Source: Balneolaceae bacterium UBA2956 | GTDB taxonomy: Bacteria > Bacteroidota > Rhodothermia > Balneolales > Balneolaceae | NCBI GenBank assembly: GCA_002348545.1 | Contig: DEBM01000015.1 | Coordinates: 1-17,016, forward strand | Direction of reading: 5' to 3' | Length of the DNA: 17,016 nucleotides | Shown: piece after piece, positions 8,926-15,572 of the stretch | How positions within the stretch are numbered: position 1 is the first letter of the stretch | How the letters are laid out: the number at the start of each line of letters is the position of its first letter | Position numbers and translations under genes: made by a program | Notes under the pieces: model-generated | Databases searched by the model: none | The model's input: the letters and a program-made list of their open reading frames with translations, nothing else | Told to the model about the DNA's origin: nothing

Positions 8926-9132
8926 ATGAATAAATATTACAAGTAAATAACAGTTGTATTAACTCTAGTAGCAATCATTTATATAACACTTTCAGGTTAT
9001 GAGTTTGATACTAGTCCAATGATAGGTAGAAAAGGTGATGGTTCCCTTTTTTTCTTAATAATTCTTGGAATAAGAGATTTTCTTACAATTATAAAAGCGG
9101 ATTTGTTTACACGCAAAAATAAAGAAGAATAA
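8926..9132 (+). pseudogene. Small membrane protein with premature stop
   Basis: ATG 8926 opens MNKYYK, then TAA (8944-8946), and the same frame continues for 61 more codons: ITVVLTLVAIIYITLS, GYEFDTSPMIGRKGDG, SLFFLIILGIRDFLTIIK, ADLFTRKNKEE, ending at TAA 9130-9132. The reading has two hydrophobic segments and a charged C-terminus, typical of a real small inner-membrane protein, and a start exactly in frame, so a single nonsense change (for example from AAA or CAA) is the likely cause. A start downstream of the stop would need a non-ATG codon. It ends directly at repeat R4, obeying the rule that plus-strand genes end just before a recombinase tail. The family is not recognised. Confidence 0.65.
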
Positions 9133-9240
9133 CAGCTCCACTAAGAACAATGCGGACATGCTTTGCTCAGATATTGGGGAACAATTTGGAAGGGCGTTCA
9201 TTCAGTTTATTCCCTAAAAAAATGAATGAAAATTTATTCT
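9133..9240 (+). repeat. Composite repeat R4 (recombinase tail plus hairpin)
   Basis: The frame reads TKNNADMLCSDIGEQFG then RAFIQFIP and TAA at 9215-9217; the Tyr position is AAT (Asn). RAFIQFIP is the best-preserved version of the recombinase C-terminus. The inverted repeat TTCATTCA (9197-9204) / TGAATGAA (9223-9230) overlaps that stop. Sequence after the hairpin weakly resembles the flagellin stop region (gttagaataaatttt on the minus strand). Confidence 0.88.
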
Positions 9241-9243
9241 AAC

Positions 9244-9483
9244 TCATTTTTTTTCTTCATCATCTTTATATGGATCTGCAATTTTTTCCCACATGGGATC
9301 AGCTATGTTCCATTTGATAAAGGTGTGAATTACAATTAACACGATTAAACCAAAAATGTATTTAACTGCATCAAATATGAATTGTAAGACATCTCCCTCC
9401 CAAAACTCATCAAACATAACTACACTTAGCATAAAAATACTAATAAGACCATAGATTCCAACTAAAACATGTATACTCTTCAT
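9244..9483 (-). CDS. Small two-helix membrane protein
   Basis: The likely product is 79 residues starting MKSIHVLVG, with two transmembrane segments (about residues 4-25 and 38-58) and a polar tail ending PYKDDEEKK. A longer frame to 9498 would start at TTG. The ATG at 9481-9483 is preferred because AGGTG (plus-strand 9489-9493) lies 5 nt upstream. It follows the metallopeptidase-like lipoprotein gene by 36 bp on the same strand, so an operon is likely. Its TGA is 13 bp from the hairpin of R4. No family is recognised. Confidence 0.72.
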   Translation of the reverse strand: MKSIHVLVGIYGLISIFMLSVVMFDEFWEGDVLQFIFDAVKYIFGLIVLIVIHTFIKWNIADPMWEKIADPYKDDEEKK

Positions 9484-9519
9484 AAATTCACCTATCAAAT
9501 TCTTGATTTTCTGATAATA

Positions 9520-10641
9520 TCATTTAGACAACTCTAAAAATGAACTTAGTTCTATTTGATTACTTGGCAACACAGCTAGTGGGTCATCAATATATTGATT
9601 TAATGTTTGGTAAAAAGTATACACATCTAAACCAAATGTTGTTTTAAAATCTGTCTTCCAATTCCCATCACCATTTCTTTCCAACCAAAATGTATTGAAT
9701 ACTAGCTTGAATGATGCAATTTCATTGAGTCCGTTACTTTGCAAAATTTTAGTAAGAACAAGATTCATAAAAATTGTTATATCCCCATACTTACCAAAGG
9801 AATCATATGCACTCTCATATTCCTCATACGTTTCAATATTTTCTATGGCTTTAACGTAATCTACATTGTTAATAAAATTCTCAATATAGTCGCTATCATT
9901 AAAGAATTCCCTCAGATACAAAGCCTCAATTGTAGCGGCCTGACCTTCAACCATCCACATAGAAGACATAAAGTCTCTAGAAAGTGATAGCTGGTATACA
10001 TGAAAATATTCATGTGCAATCAATGCAAATCTATGTATGTTAGTTTCTGATAACCACTGCTCTTCCTGCATAAGTGACATTACAAGCTTACCCCCTACCT
10101 CTCCACAAATGCATTGTTCAGTTCTTCCGATTTCATTACTGTACGGATAATCAACCTTATCTTGTAACCACGAATAGACAGCTACACCTGTTATTAATGG
10201 GCCAAACCTACCTACATATTCGTTAACAGGTGCAATTATCTCTAGATTTGAAATAATATCTTTGATTGCAGTCTCATAATCATCTGGTATGCTAGAATGT
10301 ATATTGTATTCAAATTTTAGATTTGGACTTTTATTAAATACAGCTCTTACAAATTTCTCATCGTTGATTGTAATTGTCGTTGTTAAGTCATAACCACTTG
10401 CATCGCCTTGCCAACTAGAAAAGATCCAACCTGAATCAGGTATTGCGGTTAGAGTTACAGACTCTTCTTTATCAAATTGTTCTTCACCACTTGATATAAT
10501 AATCTTCTCCGTATAACCAACTGAATACCCAATTTGACCTTCTCCATTTACAGAGGTATTCAAGGTGTAGAGAGGTGATGGCTCAGTACCACAACTGATT
10601 AGAATGCATAATCCAATAATTATTGGAAATAAATATTTCAT
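9520..10641 (-). CDS. Putative gluzincin-type zinc metallopeptidase lipoprotein with InlB-like repeat
   Basis: The product is a 373-residue lipoprotein starting MKYLFPIIIG, with ILISC placing the lipid Cys at residue 17. A longer frame to 10671 begins with GTG and adds ten residues that spoil the signal peptide. Residues 27-103 form one InlB B-repeat/Flg_new-like domain (ESVTLTAIPDSGWIFSSWQGD ... VRAVFNK). The rest has LIAHEYFHVYQ, an HExxH zinc motif at about 210-214, followed 18 residues later by WMVEGQAA, where Glu232 is suited as third ligand, as in gluzincins. Two Cys lie close together in TEQCICGE. It is probably lipid-anchored on the cell surface or in the periplasm; substrate unknown. 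Its closest peptidase family cannot be named by eye. Confidence 0.78.
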   Translation of the reverse strand: MKYLFPIIIGLCILISCGTEPSPLYTLNTSVNGEGQIGYSVGYTEKIIISSGEEQFDKEESVTLTAIPDSGWIFSSWQGDASGYDLTTTITINDEKFVRAVFNKSPNLKFEYNIHSSIPDDYETAIKDIISNLEIIAPVNEYVGRFGPLITGVAVYSWLQDKVDYPYSNEIGRTEQCICGEVGGKLVMSLMQEEQWLSETNIHRFALIAHEYFHVYQLSLSRDFMSSMWMVEGQAATIEALYLREFFNDSDYIENFINNVDYVKAIENIETYEEYESAYDSFGKYGDITIFMNLVLTKILQSNGLNEIASFKLVFNTFWLERNGDGNWKTDFKTTFGLDVYTFYQTLNQYIDDPLAVLPSNQIELSSFLELSK

Positions 10642-10728
10642 GCATATACTTTTAATTTTTATTAGCAACACCTAAAGAGTATACAATAAATACTATTGCA
10701 GTATTATTATATATTAAATAATATATAA

Positions 10729-10827
10729 AAGTTGATGCAACATAGATCAGTACAAACCACTATGAACTATGCAGACCTCCTTAACACAGATATTGGAGAA
10801 CAGATTGGGAGGGTCTTGATTTTATAA
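10729..10827 (+). repeat. Composite repeat R5 (recombinase tail only, frame open)
   Basis: The frame reads KLMQHRSVQTTMNY, ADLLNTDIGEQIGRVLIL, stop at 10825-10827, with no internal lesion. Differences from R1 are mostly conservative at protein level (S/T, V/I, V/I, K/R) with several silent third-position changes. A stop lies just upstream, so the open part is only about 33 codons. No hairpin follows. Confidence 0.88.
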
Positions 10828-10861
10828 GTTTGAGTATTCAATAATTTTTAAAAATTATGCT

Positions 10862-11374
10862 ATGAAAAAGTCTCTACTAATTACATCTTTCCTAATACTT
10901 ATACTATATAAATCTGTTCAAGGTCAAGAAATAGATAGTCTAGAAATTGAGCAAGAACCTTATACTTCTGTAGATTTTAAAATTGGATCTCTTTCTCATG
11001 CAACTGTAAATGTTGAAAAAGTGCGCAATATTAATATGAATGTTGCCACCTTAACAAATTTTGGTCCTAGTTACATATATACACCGATTTCTCCTGATGG
11101 TTATCTTGCAGAAGCTCATGGGCCTGGCTTGCATCTATCATTCACAAGACTTGGTGGGCAAAAACCATACAGATATCGAGATACTCACTTTGAAATAAGC
11201 GGAGGTATCTATATGGGCATGCTTTTATATGGCTTTACTAATACAGCACTAGGTGGTCTGTATATATATCCAAAGACTAATATAGGCTATAGGTATCAAA
11301 GTCCTTCTTCAGATACCATTTTTAGAATTTACGTAGGATTCTTGACGGTTGGCTTGAGTATAGGTTCTAAATAA
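10862..11374 (+). CDS. Unrecognised exported protein, possible small outer-membrane barrel
   Basis: The gene encodes 170 residues with a clear signal peptide (MKKSLLITSFLILILYKSVQG, cleavage near 21). The mature part is rich in Gly, Tyr and Thr with alternating strands (HFEISGGIYMGMLLYGFT, ALGGLYIYPKTNIGYRY, IFRIYVGFLTVGLSIGS), which suggests a small beta-barrel or a secreted beta-sandwich. It lacks the terminal Phe common in barrels. I do not recognise a family. It is the sole gene between R5 and R6, and its stop lies 12 bp before the recognisable start of R6. Confidence 0.72.
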   Translation: MKKSLLITSFLILILYKSVQGQEIDSLEIEQEPYTSVDFKIGSLSHATVNVEKVRNINMNVATLTNFGPSYIYTPISPDGYLAEAHGPGLHLSFTRLGGQKPYRYRDTHFEISGGIYMGMLLYGFTNTALGGLYIYPKTNIGYRYQSPSSDTIFRIYVGFLTVGLSIGSK

Positions 11375-11386
11375 TCATTTTAAATC

Positions 11387-11478
11387 GCTCAAAATTATAC
11401 TGACATGCATAACTCAGATGTTGGAGAACAAATTGGAAGGGCGTGCATTTAGTTTATTCCCTAAATAATTGAATGTAT
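11387..11478 (+). repeat. Composite repeat R6 (recombinase tail plus hairpin)
   Basis: The frame reads AQNYTDMHNSDVGEQIG, then RACI-stop-FIP-stop (11462-11464); the internal TAG replaces the CAG of R4. The Tyr codon is kept. GCATTTAGTTTATTCC ... TAAATAATTGAATGT is the inverted-repeat part, decayed relative to R13. Confidence 0.85.
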
Positions 11479-11592
11479 GGTAATCGACTAGAAATAGGCA
11501 GTGGATTTATTAAATTTTAAATAAACATGCATACGTAGGAATGAAAAGGTATCTCCAATACATTGTAGTATGCAACCTAAAATAATAATTGT

Positions 11593-12036
11593 ATGGTGAT
11601 TGAAACTTTAAAATTACTATTTGAAAGAGATTTGAATAAGCTTAGTTATGAAATTGAAGCATATATAACTGAAAAGAGTATTTGGCAAATAGAAAAGAAC
11701 ATTAATAATTCTGCAGGAAACTTATGTCTACATATAATTGGCAATCTTAACTGGTATATTGGGGCTCAACTTGGAGGTACAGGTTACATGAGGGACAGGG
11801 AACTTGAGTTTTCGTCAACTAATATTCCAAAAGACGATTTACTATTAGAGATTGATAAGACAAAATCAGTACTTGATAATGCTCTTAATAAGATTACTGT
11901 AAGCCAACTTGAGCTAGAATATCCAATTTTAGTTTTTGACGAAAAGACTACTACTCATTATTTCTTAATTCATCTTACAACACACTTAGCTTATCATCTA
12001 GGCCAAATAAATTATCACAGGCGGCTAATAGATTAA
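11593..12036 (+). CDS. DinB/DUF1572 family protein
   Basis: The product has 147 residues and is mainly helical. It matches the DinB four-helix-bundle fold: a helical start (ETLKLLFERDLNKLSYEI), then NNSAGNLCLHIIGNLNWYI with His47, and LTTHLAYHLGQINYHRRL near the end with His131 and His135. These three His form the usual metal-binding triad of the superfamily. DUF1572 members normally carry this H...HxxxH layout and are about this length. DinB-fold enzymes include thiol-dependent transferases and hydrolases, but no reaction can be assigned. Cytoplasmic, no signal peptide. Sole gene between R6 and R7, with its own upstream region of about 115 bp. Confidence 0.87.
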   Translation: MVIETLKLLFERDLNKLSYEIEAYITEKSIWQIEKNINNSAGNLCLHIIGNLNWYIGAQLGGTGYMRDRELEFSSTNIPKDDLLLEIDKTKSVLDNALNKITVSQLELEYPILVFDEKTTTHYFLIHLTTHLAYHLGQINYHRRLID

Positions 12037-12066
12037 TAAAAAGTAGGTAACAAAAGCTAAACGGCA

Positions 12067-12138
12067 ATAAAATATCTCAGCCCGGTTCAAATGACTCAGT
12101 ACTATGTAGGCCTGCTAAACTGTGGCGTGAAAAAATGA
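12067..12138 (+). repeat. Composite repeat R7 (decayed recombinase tail)
   Basis: The frame reads AIKYLSPVQMTQYY, VGLLNCGVKK, stop, aligning with RHSSVQTTQNYADLLNSDVG. The catalytic His has become Leu (CTC) while the Tyr position is kept. This is among the most diverged copies, and it has no hairpin. It starts about 30 bp after the DinB-family gene. Confidence 0.78.
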
Positions 12139-12217
12139 ACTGAGGATCTGGTAGATTAATGAGTTAATTTATTACTTTTAAAGTGTATTTAATTTAATAA
12201 CTCAATAAAGATTCCAT

Positions 12218-12481
12218 ATGAACGTATTAGTTAAAGTTTCAATGAATAATTATGACGAATGGAAAGCAGTATTTGATGGCCATGACGACAGAAAATTAAT
12301 TTGTGACGAAACAAAAACAACAGTTGCAAAGATAAATGATAATCAAGCAGTTGTAATGCTTTACAATGTTGATATGCCAAAAATGCAAGAATTAATGACC
12401 TCTGATTTTATGATTCAAATATCTAAAGATTTAGGCATAGTTAATGATGAAATGTATACTTTTGTATCGTTGCACGCCTAG
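12218..12481 (+). CDS. Small dimeric alpha/beta-barrel (ABM-like) protein
   Basis: The 87-residue protein has the ferredoxin-like beta-alpha-beta-beta-alpha-beta pattern of one dimeric alpha/beta-barrel subunit: strand NVLVKVSMN, helix YDEWKAVFDGHDDRK, strands TTVAKIND and AVVMLYNVD, helix PKMQELMTSDFMIQISKDLG, strand MYTFVSL. There is no signal peptide, so it is cytoplasmic. No catalytic residue is obvious. It shares length and order of elements with the protein at 16238-16528, including a central (A/S)VVM-type strand, and the two may be distant paralogues. Sole gene between R7 and R8. Confidence 0.75.
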   Translation: MNVLVKVSMNNYDEWKAVFDGHDDRKLICDETKTTVAKINDNQAVVMLYNVDMPKMQELMTSDFMIQISKDLGIVNDEMYTFVSLHA

Positions 12482-12520
12482 TCATAATAATATACCATTT
12501 AGCTTAATTTAAGTACTCGA

Positions 12521-12601
12521 GACCGCATAACTCAGATGTTGGGGAACAGGCGAAGAGGGCATTCATTCAATTTATTCCCTAAGTAAATGAATGAATATAA
12601 A
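12521..12601 (+). repeat. Composite repeat R8, recombinase tail and hairpin part
   Basis: ataactcagatgttgggga followed by acaggcgaagagggcattc is the recombinase tail from 'NSDVGEQ' on, with a small deletion that breaks the frame before AFIQFIP. The hairpin ATTCATTCA (12561-12569) / TGAATGAAT (12588-12596), with TTTA/TAAA extending it inside, is well preserved. It continues directly into the flagellin remnant. Confidence 0.87.
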
Positions 12602-12785
12602 TTATTGCCCTAAATCTAAGTAATGCTTGGGGTCCCGTATTAGCTTGATGCAGTGCAGCAGTAGCTGTTTGTTGAAGTATTTGTAGCCTCATAAAGTTAG
12701 ACTGCTCTTTAAGAAAGATTTTAGCCACAATTCTGTAAAGTGTACCATTACGAATTGAATTAAATGGATCAATTAAAAGCACTAT
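12602..12785 (-). pseudogene. Flagellin 3'-end remnant (D0 C-terminal domain)
   Basis: The minus strand encodes YRIVAKIFLKEQSNFMR, LQILQQTATAALHQAN, TGPQALLRF. This matches the C-terminal D0 helix of flagellins (SRIxDxDxAxExxxxxxxQILQQxxTAxLAQANxxPQxxLxLLG). A one-base deletion after ...LLRF shifts the frame; correcting it gives LRFLGQ-stop at 12602-12604. The first third of the domain is degenerate. Nothing upstream encodes the rest of a flagellin. This is the longest flagellin piece in the window, and it identifies the short minus-strand tails in R10, R12 and R13. Confidence 0.86.
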
Positions 12786-12850
12786 TGTTAACGGGTTAGC
12801 TTAATTCCTACTTGTAAGCGTTTATCAAAAGAGGGTATTTTATTTAAAAA

Positions 12851-12873
12851 TTATTTAGATTTATTCTAAATAA
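12851..12873. promoter_or_regulatory. Palindromic operator upstream of flavodoxin gene
   Basis: TTATTTAGA, spacer tttat, TCTAAATAA: a perfect inverted repeat with 9-bp arms, 42 bp before the flavodoxin ATG. Its size and TTTAGA/TCTAAA half-sites fit an iron-responsive Fur- or DtxR-type operator. Flavodoxins are classically induced by iron limitation. The protein that binds it is an inference. Confidence 0.6.
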
Positions 12874-12914
12874 ATGTACTTTTAATTAACTATTCATCCT
12901 TAATTAATCTTGTT

Positions 12915-13427
12915 ATGAAAAATATAGGTCTATTTTATGGTTCTGATACAGGTACTACTGAAATGATATCTGAGCAAATCATAAATCTTATAGGACAACA
13001 AAACGTAATAAAACATGATATATTCGATACAAAAGTTTCAGACTTTGAAAATTATGATTGCCTAATATTAGGTTTATCAACTTGGTATGATGGTGAATTA
13101 CAAAGTGATTGGGATTCATTTTTTGAAGAATTTCAAACCATCGACTTCAAGGGCAAAAAAGTTGCAATATTCGGTATAGGAGATCAATACAGTTACGCAG
13201 ACACATTTGTTGATGGTGTTGGTATTATAGGTAAGGTTGTAAAGACAAACAATGGAATATTAATAGGAGAATGGTCGACAGAAGGATATTTTCATGATTC
13301 GTCTGTTGCTGAATTTGAAACGGGTACATTTTGTGGTTTAGCTATTGACGAAGATAATCAGTCTGAGATGACCGATGAAAGGTTGAAAAGATGGTCTAAG
13401 CAAATTCTTAAAGAGTTTGCTGAATAG
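12915..13427 (+). CDS. fldA: Long-chain flavodoxin
   Basis: A 170-residue FMN-binding electron carrier. The phosphate-binding loop is GSDTGTTE (residues 9-16). STWYDGELQSDW (55-66) supplies the aromatic that stacks on FMN. GDQYSYADTFVDGVG (89-103) is the second FMN loop. The insertion that defines long-chain flavodoxins covers about 115-140, and GLAIDEDNQSEMTDER is the conserved C-terminal signature of the FldA/IsiB group. It can replace ferredoxin in electron transfer, typically under low iron. Cytoplasmic. It carries its own upstream region with a 23-bp palindrome at 12851-12873. Sole gene between R8 and R9. Confidence 0.95.
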   Translation: MKNIGLFYGSDTGTTEMISEQIINLIGQQNVIKHDIFDTKVSDFENYDCLILGLSTWYDGELQSDWDSFFEEFQTIDFKGKKVAIFGIGDQYSYADTFVDGVGIIGKVVKTNNGILIGEWSTEGYFHDSSVAEFETGTFCGLAIDEDNQSEMTDERLKRWSKQILKEFAE

Positions 13428-13586
13428 AATATTTTCTTTATTAATGCGGTAAGTGTTACTCAAAAGGATAATGTAATACCCAATAAAATTTGATCTTTAT
13501 AAGTAATTGCAACATTTCATTCAGAACATCAGTTTAGGTTATAATTCTTATACAATGACTGACCACTCGAATTAAGCTTGAGGCTT
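13428..13586. other. Intergenic stretch before R9
   Basis: No gene is visible. At 13569-13588 the sequence gaattaagcttgaggcttga loosely resembles the flagellin tail of R13 (gaattcaagcatggcttgag) with gaps, so a very decayed flagellin remnant is possible but not demonstrated. Confidence 0.3.
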
Positions 13587-13735
13587 GACAAAGGTTTTTT
13601 GTCCTAAATCGATGGACGTGACATAGTTCAGTGCAAACGACTCAAGACTATGCCGACCTACTTAACTAAGATGTTGAGGAACAGGTTGGGAAAGTGTTCA
13701 TTTAGTTTATTCCCTAAATAAATGAAATTAAGTTG
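13587..13735 (+). repeat. Composite repeat R9 (long recombinase tail plus hairpin)
   Basis: The frame reads QRFFVLNRWT-stop, then HSSVQTTQDYADLLN-stop, then DVEEQVGKVFI-stop-FIP-stop (13715-13717). Three internal stops show decay, but His and Tyr codons are intact and about 45 codons of recombinase can be followed. The inverted repeat TTCATTTAGTTTATT ... AAATAAATGAA overlaps the end. It lies between the convergent flavodoxin and phosphoesterase genes. Confidence 0.88.
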
Positions 13736-13870
13736 TGTCTCATGTGTTCCTGTAAAAGCCTCTTAATTTTCACCCAGTCTTTAGTGGATTCAAATCCACT
13801 ATCATTGCCATACTTCTCAAGAGTAAATAGTGAGTAATCTCAATTGCACCTTCAAGATAATGTATCAAAA
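13736..13870 (-). pseudogene. Degenerate coding remnant, unidentified
   Basis: The minus strand has a protein-like frame reading DYSLFTLEKYGNDSGF then ESTKDWVKIKRLLQEH, which ends in the R9 hairpin. The preceding sequence continues in a neighbouring frame as IHYLEGAIEITHY, as if a single-base frameshift joined them. No start codon or recognisable family is seen. It contains the palindrome AGTGGATT/AATCCACT (13783-13800). This may be the end of a gene once abutting R9, since overtaken by the phosphoesterase gene. Confidence 0.35.
13783..13800. repeat. Short inverted repeat
   Basis: AGTGGATT, centre CA, AATCCACT gives perfect 8-bp arms. It lies inside the degenerate coding remnant. It looks superficially like a tRNA T-arm but has no tRNA around it. 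Confidence 0.5.
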
Positions 13871-13873
13871 ATA

Positions 13874-15202
13874 CTATTCTATTAAGACTTTTTTCCCATT
13901 TGAATGGTCTTTTTTTATGATGGCTCTATCATATTCTTTGCCTAAAGTTGTATAAGCGATATAAGTTAGAGAATCATTTTCAATACTGATTACTTGATAG
14001 AACTGAGTATTTACACCTTGATTGTCTCGTTGATATCCCTGAAGCTCATATTCTTTTAAATTTTCATCATCCAGTTCATACTGCTTTGGGCCACTGACTG
14101 ATGTTACATAAACAGTGCCAAGACCACCCATAATACTAGCATCAGCATCTCGAACTGGTACATGACCACGAGCATATGTATGATCGTGACCATTCAACAC
14201 AAGATCTACATTATATCTATCGAGCAGTGGTTTCCAATTATCGCGAGCAAATTGGAAGTTTCTACCTTTAGCTGGAGAGAAAATAGAGTGATGGCAAGTG
14301 ATAATCTTCCATTTTGCAGTACTCTTAGATAGAGTATCTTCCAAGTATTTAGTCTGCTCTTCTAAATTATCCGTAGAGTTAAGCACTATGATTTCTACAT
14401 CTTGATATTTAACTGTATATACTGTCTCATACAGTTCTTCACTCAATTTTTCTTCAACTGGTAAAGTGAATTGTGGCCTCCATTGGATTGATAACCGTCT
14501 GGGAGCATCTTTTTGTAGTGAAGAGAATTCATGGTTTCCAACTGCGGGAATAGCAGTCCATTGACTATGAATAAATCCGCCCGCCTTAAACCATTCTGCC
14601 CATTCTATATCCCGATGAGCAGTATTAATCAAATCCCCAGCATGAATAACAAAAGAGGCATTAGGCGCGGTCTGATATGCTTTTCGAATCACTCGAGACC
14701 AGTGATTGAGGATATCATTTTGTGCGTCACCAAAATACACGAATTGTGTTGGGTGATATCCAACTTTAGCTGTGGTGAATTCGATCCACTCCGACCAATG
14801 ATCATATCCATCACCCACTCTGTATACATATTGTGTATTGGGATCCAATCCCTCAAAAGTTACACTATGATAATGAACTTTTAGTGAATTGTTGCTTTTG
14901 TATAATCCTAGATCAAACTCTTCAGTAAAAGCATCATAAGATATAGCATTTTCAACGAATTTAGAGTTCACAGTAGCTACCGCGATTTCTGCTATAGCCT
15001 TAGTTATAGTTGTGTTCGTTCTCCAAGTTACCGCTCTACTTGTAGCTGGATCCCCATTAAAGGTTAAAATTATGCGGTCTGGATCTTTACTTGGGATTTC
15101 CCAGTGATGTAGCCCAATATGATTATCGGTATGAGAGTGCTGGGCATTGGTCAATGAATAAAAGAATAATAGAATTGAAACTGATATAATAGATTTAATC
15201 AT
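13874..15202 (-). CDS. Purple acid phosphatase-like metallophosphoesterase, exported
   Basis: The 442-residue protein starts with a signal peptide (MIKSIISVSILLFFYSLTNA). An N-terminal Fn3-like purple-acid-phosphatase domain spans about 40-145 (RIILTFNGDPATSRAVTWRT ... LDPNTQYVYRVGDG). A calcineurin-like metallophosphoesterase domain follows, with its motifs in order: GDAQ (158-161), GDLIN (189-193), GNHE (222-225), HH in ITCHHS (304-305) and GHDHTYARGH (338-347). These supply the two-metal site. The first motif has Gln where many family members have Gly. Expected activity is hydrolysis of phosphate mono- or diesters in the periplasm or outside the cell; the substrate is unknown. The C-terminal 80 residues resemble the usual PAP C-terminal strand region. 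It has its own promoter region in 15203-15390. Confidence 0.9.
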   Translation of the reverse strand: MIKSIISVSILLFFYSLTNAQHSHTDNHIGLHHWEIPSKDPDRIILTFNGDPATSRAVTWRTNTTITKAIAEIAVATVNSKFVENAISYDAFTEEFDLGLYKSNNSLKVHYHSVTFEGLDPNTQYVYRVGDGYDHWSEWIEFTTAKVGYHPTQFVYFGDAQNDILNHWSRVIRKAYQTAPNASFVIHAGDLINTAHRDIEWAEWFKAGGFIHSQWTAIPAVGNHEFSSLQKDAPRRLSIQWRPQFTLPVEEKLSEELYETVYTVKYQDVEIIVLNSTDNLEEQTKYLEDTLSKSTAKWKIITCHHSIFSPAKGRNFQFARDNWKPLLDRYNVDLVLNGHDHTYARGHVPVRDADASIMGGLGTVYVTSVSGPKQYELDDENLKEYELQGYQRDNQGVNTQFYQVISIENDSLTYIAYTTLGKEYDRAIIKKDHSNGKKVLIE

Positions 15203-15260
15203 GAGAAAACAAATTAATATTTATTAAATAAATGAAAGAAAATTGAAATTACAAGAAGAA

Positions 15261-15296
15261 TAAAGCGTTCGTTAGTATTGTCATCCTAAAACTAGA
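15261..15296. repeat. Possible decayed hairpin copy
   Basis: aataaagcgttcgttagta followed by ttgtcatcctaaaac resembles the lead-in and left half of R12 and R13 (aaagcgttcattcattttt, atcctaag). The right arm is missing. It would be a lone B part upstream of R10. Confidence 0.35.
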
Positions 15297-15394
15297 TATG
15301 CTATCTCTCAAAAAATGTAGAATTGCGCATACTATAAAAGAATGCATCCATCTACATTCATTGAAGTATACATGGTGTATTGGTTGATAACGTA

Positions 15395-15568
15395 ATGGAG
15401 TACCTATTTGTACTTTACAACGATGGGTGCGACACAGCTCAGTACAGACGAATCAGAACTATGCTGACTTGCTTATCTCAGATTTTGGGGAGCGGGTTAA
15501 AATTCATTCATTCAACTTTCACTAAGTAAATGAATGAATAAAAATTACTGCCCTAAAAATCGAAGTAC
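15395..15568 (+). repeat. Composite repeat R10, the most complete copy
   Basis: All three parts are present. The recombinase frame reads NGVPICTLQRWV, RHSSVQTNQNYADLL, ISDFGERVKIHSFNFH, stop at 15523-15525, with His and Tyr codons intact; NGVPxxxLQRWxxH is the standard lead into box II of tyrosine recombinases. The hairpin is TTCATTCA (15507-15514) / TGAATGAA (15531-15538). On the minus strand KRVLRFLGQ-stop (stop 15545-15547) is the flagellin C-terminus. The adjacent DUF5522 gene stops 5 bp from where this alignment ends. Confidence 0.92.
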
Positions 15569-15572
15569 TCGC

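Noticed and set aside
9739..9987. Plus-strand 82-codon frame opposite the peptidase gene
   Set aside because: It is the complement of the HExxH lipoprotein coding region and lacks a sensible composition.
10729..10827. R5 as a real small protein gene of about 33 codons
   Set aside because: It is open but matches the middle of a recombinase C-terminus; other copies carry stops at the same positions, so it is a remnant.
11527..11578. TGCATAC ... GTATGCA inverted repeat upstream of the DinB-family gene
   Set aside because: Only 7-bp arms with a long spacer; expected by chance in AT-rich sequence.
13780..13810. tRNA 3' end (GTGGATTCAAATCCAC followed by a downstream CCA)
   Set aside because: The loop has the wrong length, and no D arm, anticodon arm or acceptor 5' strand lies upstream; it sits inside a protein-like remnant.
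14531..14884. Plus-strand 117-codon frame opposite the phosphoesterase gene
   Set aside because: It overlaps the conserved catalytic region of the minus-strand enzyme and has no protein-like features.
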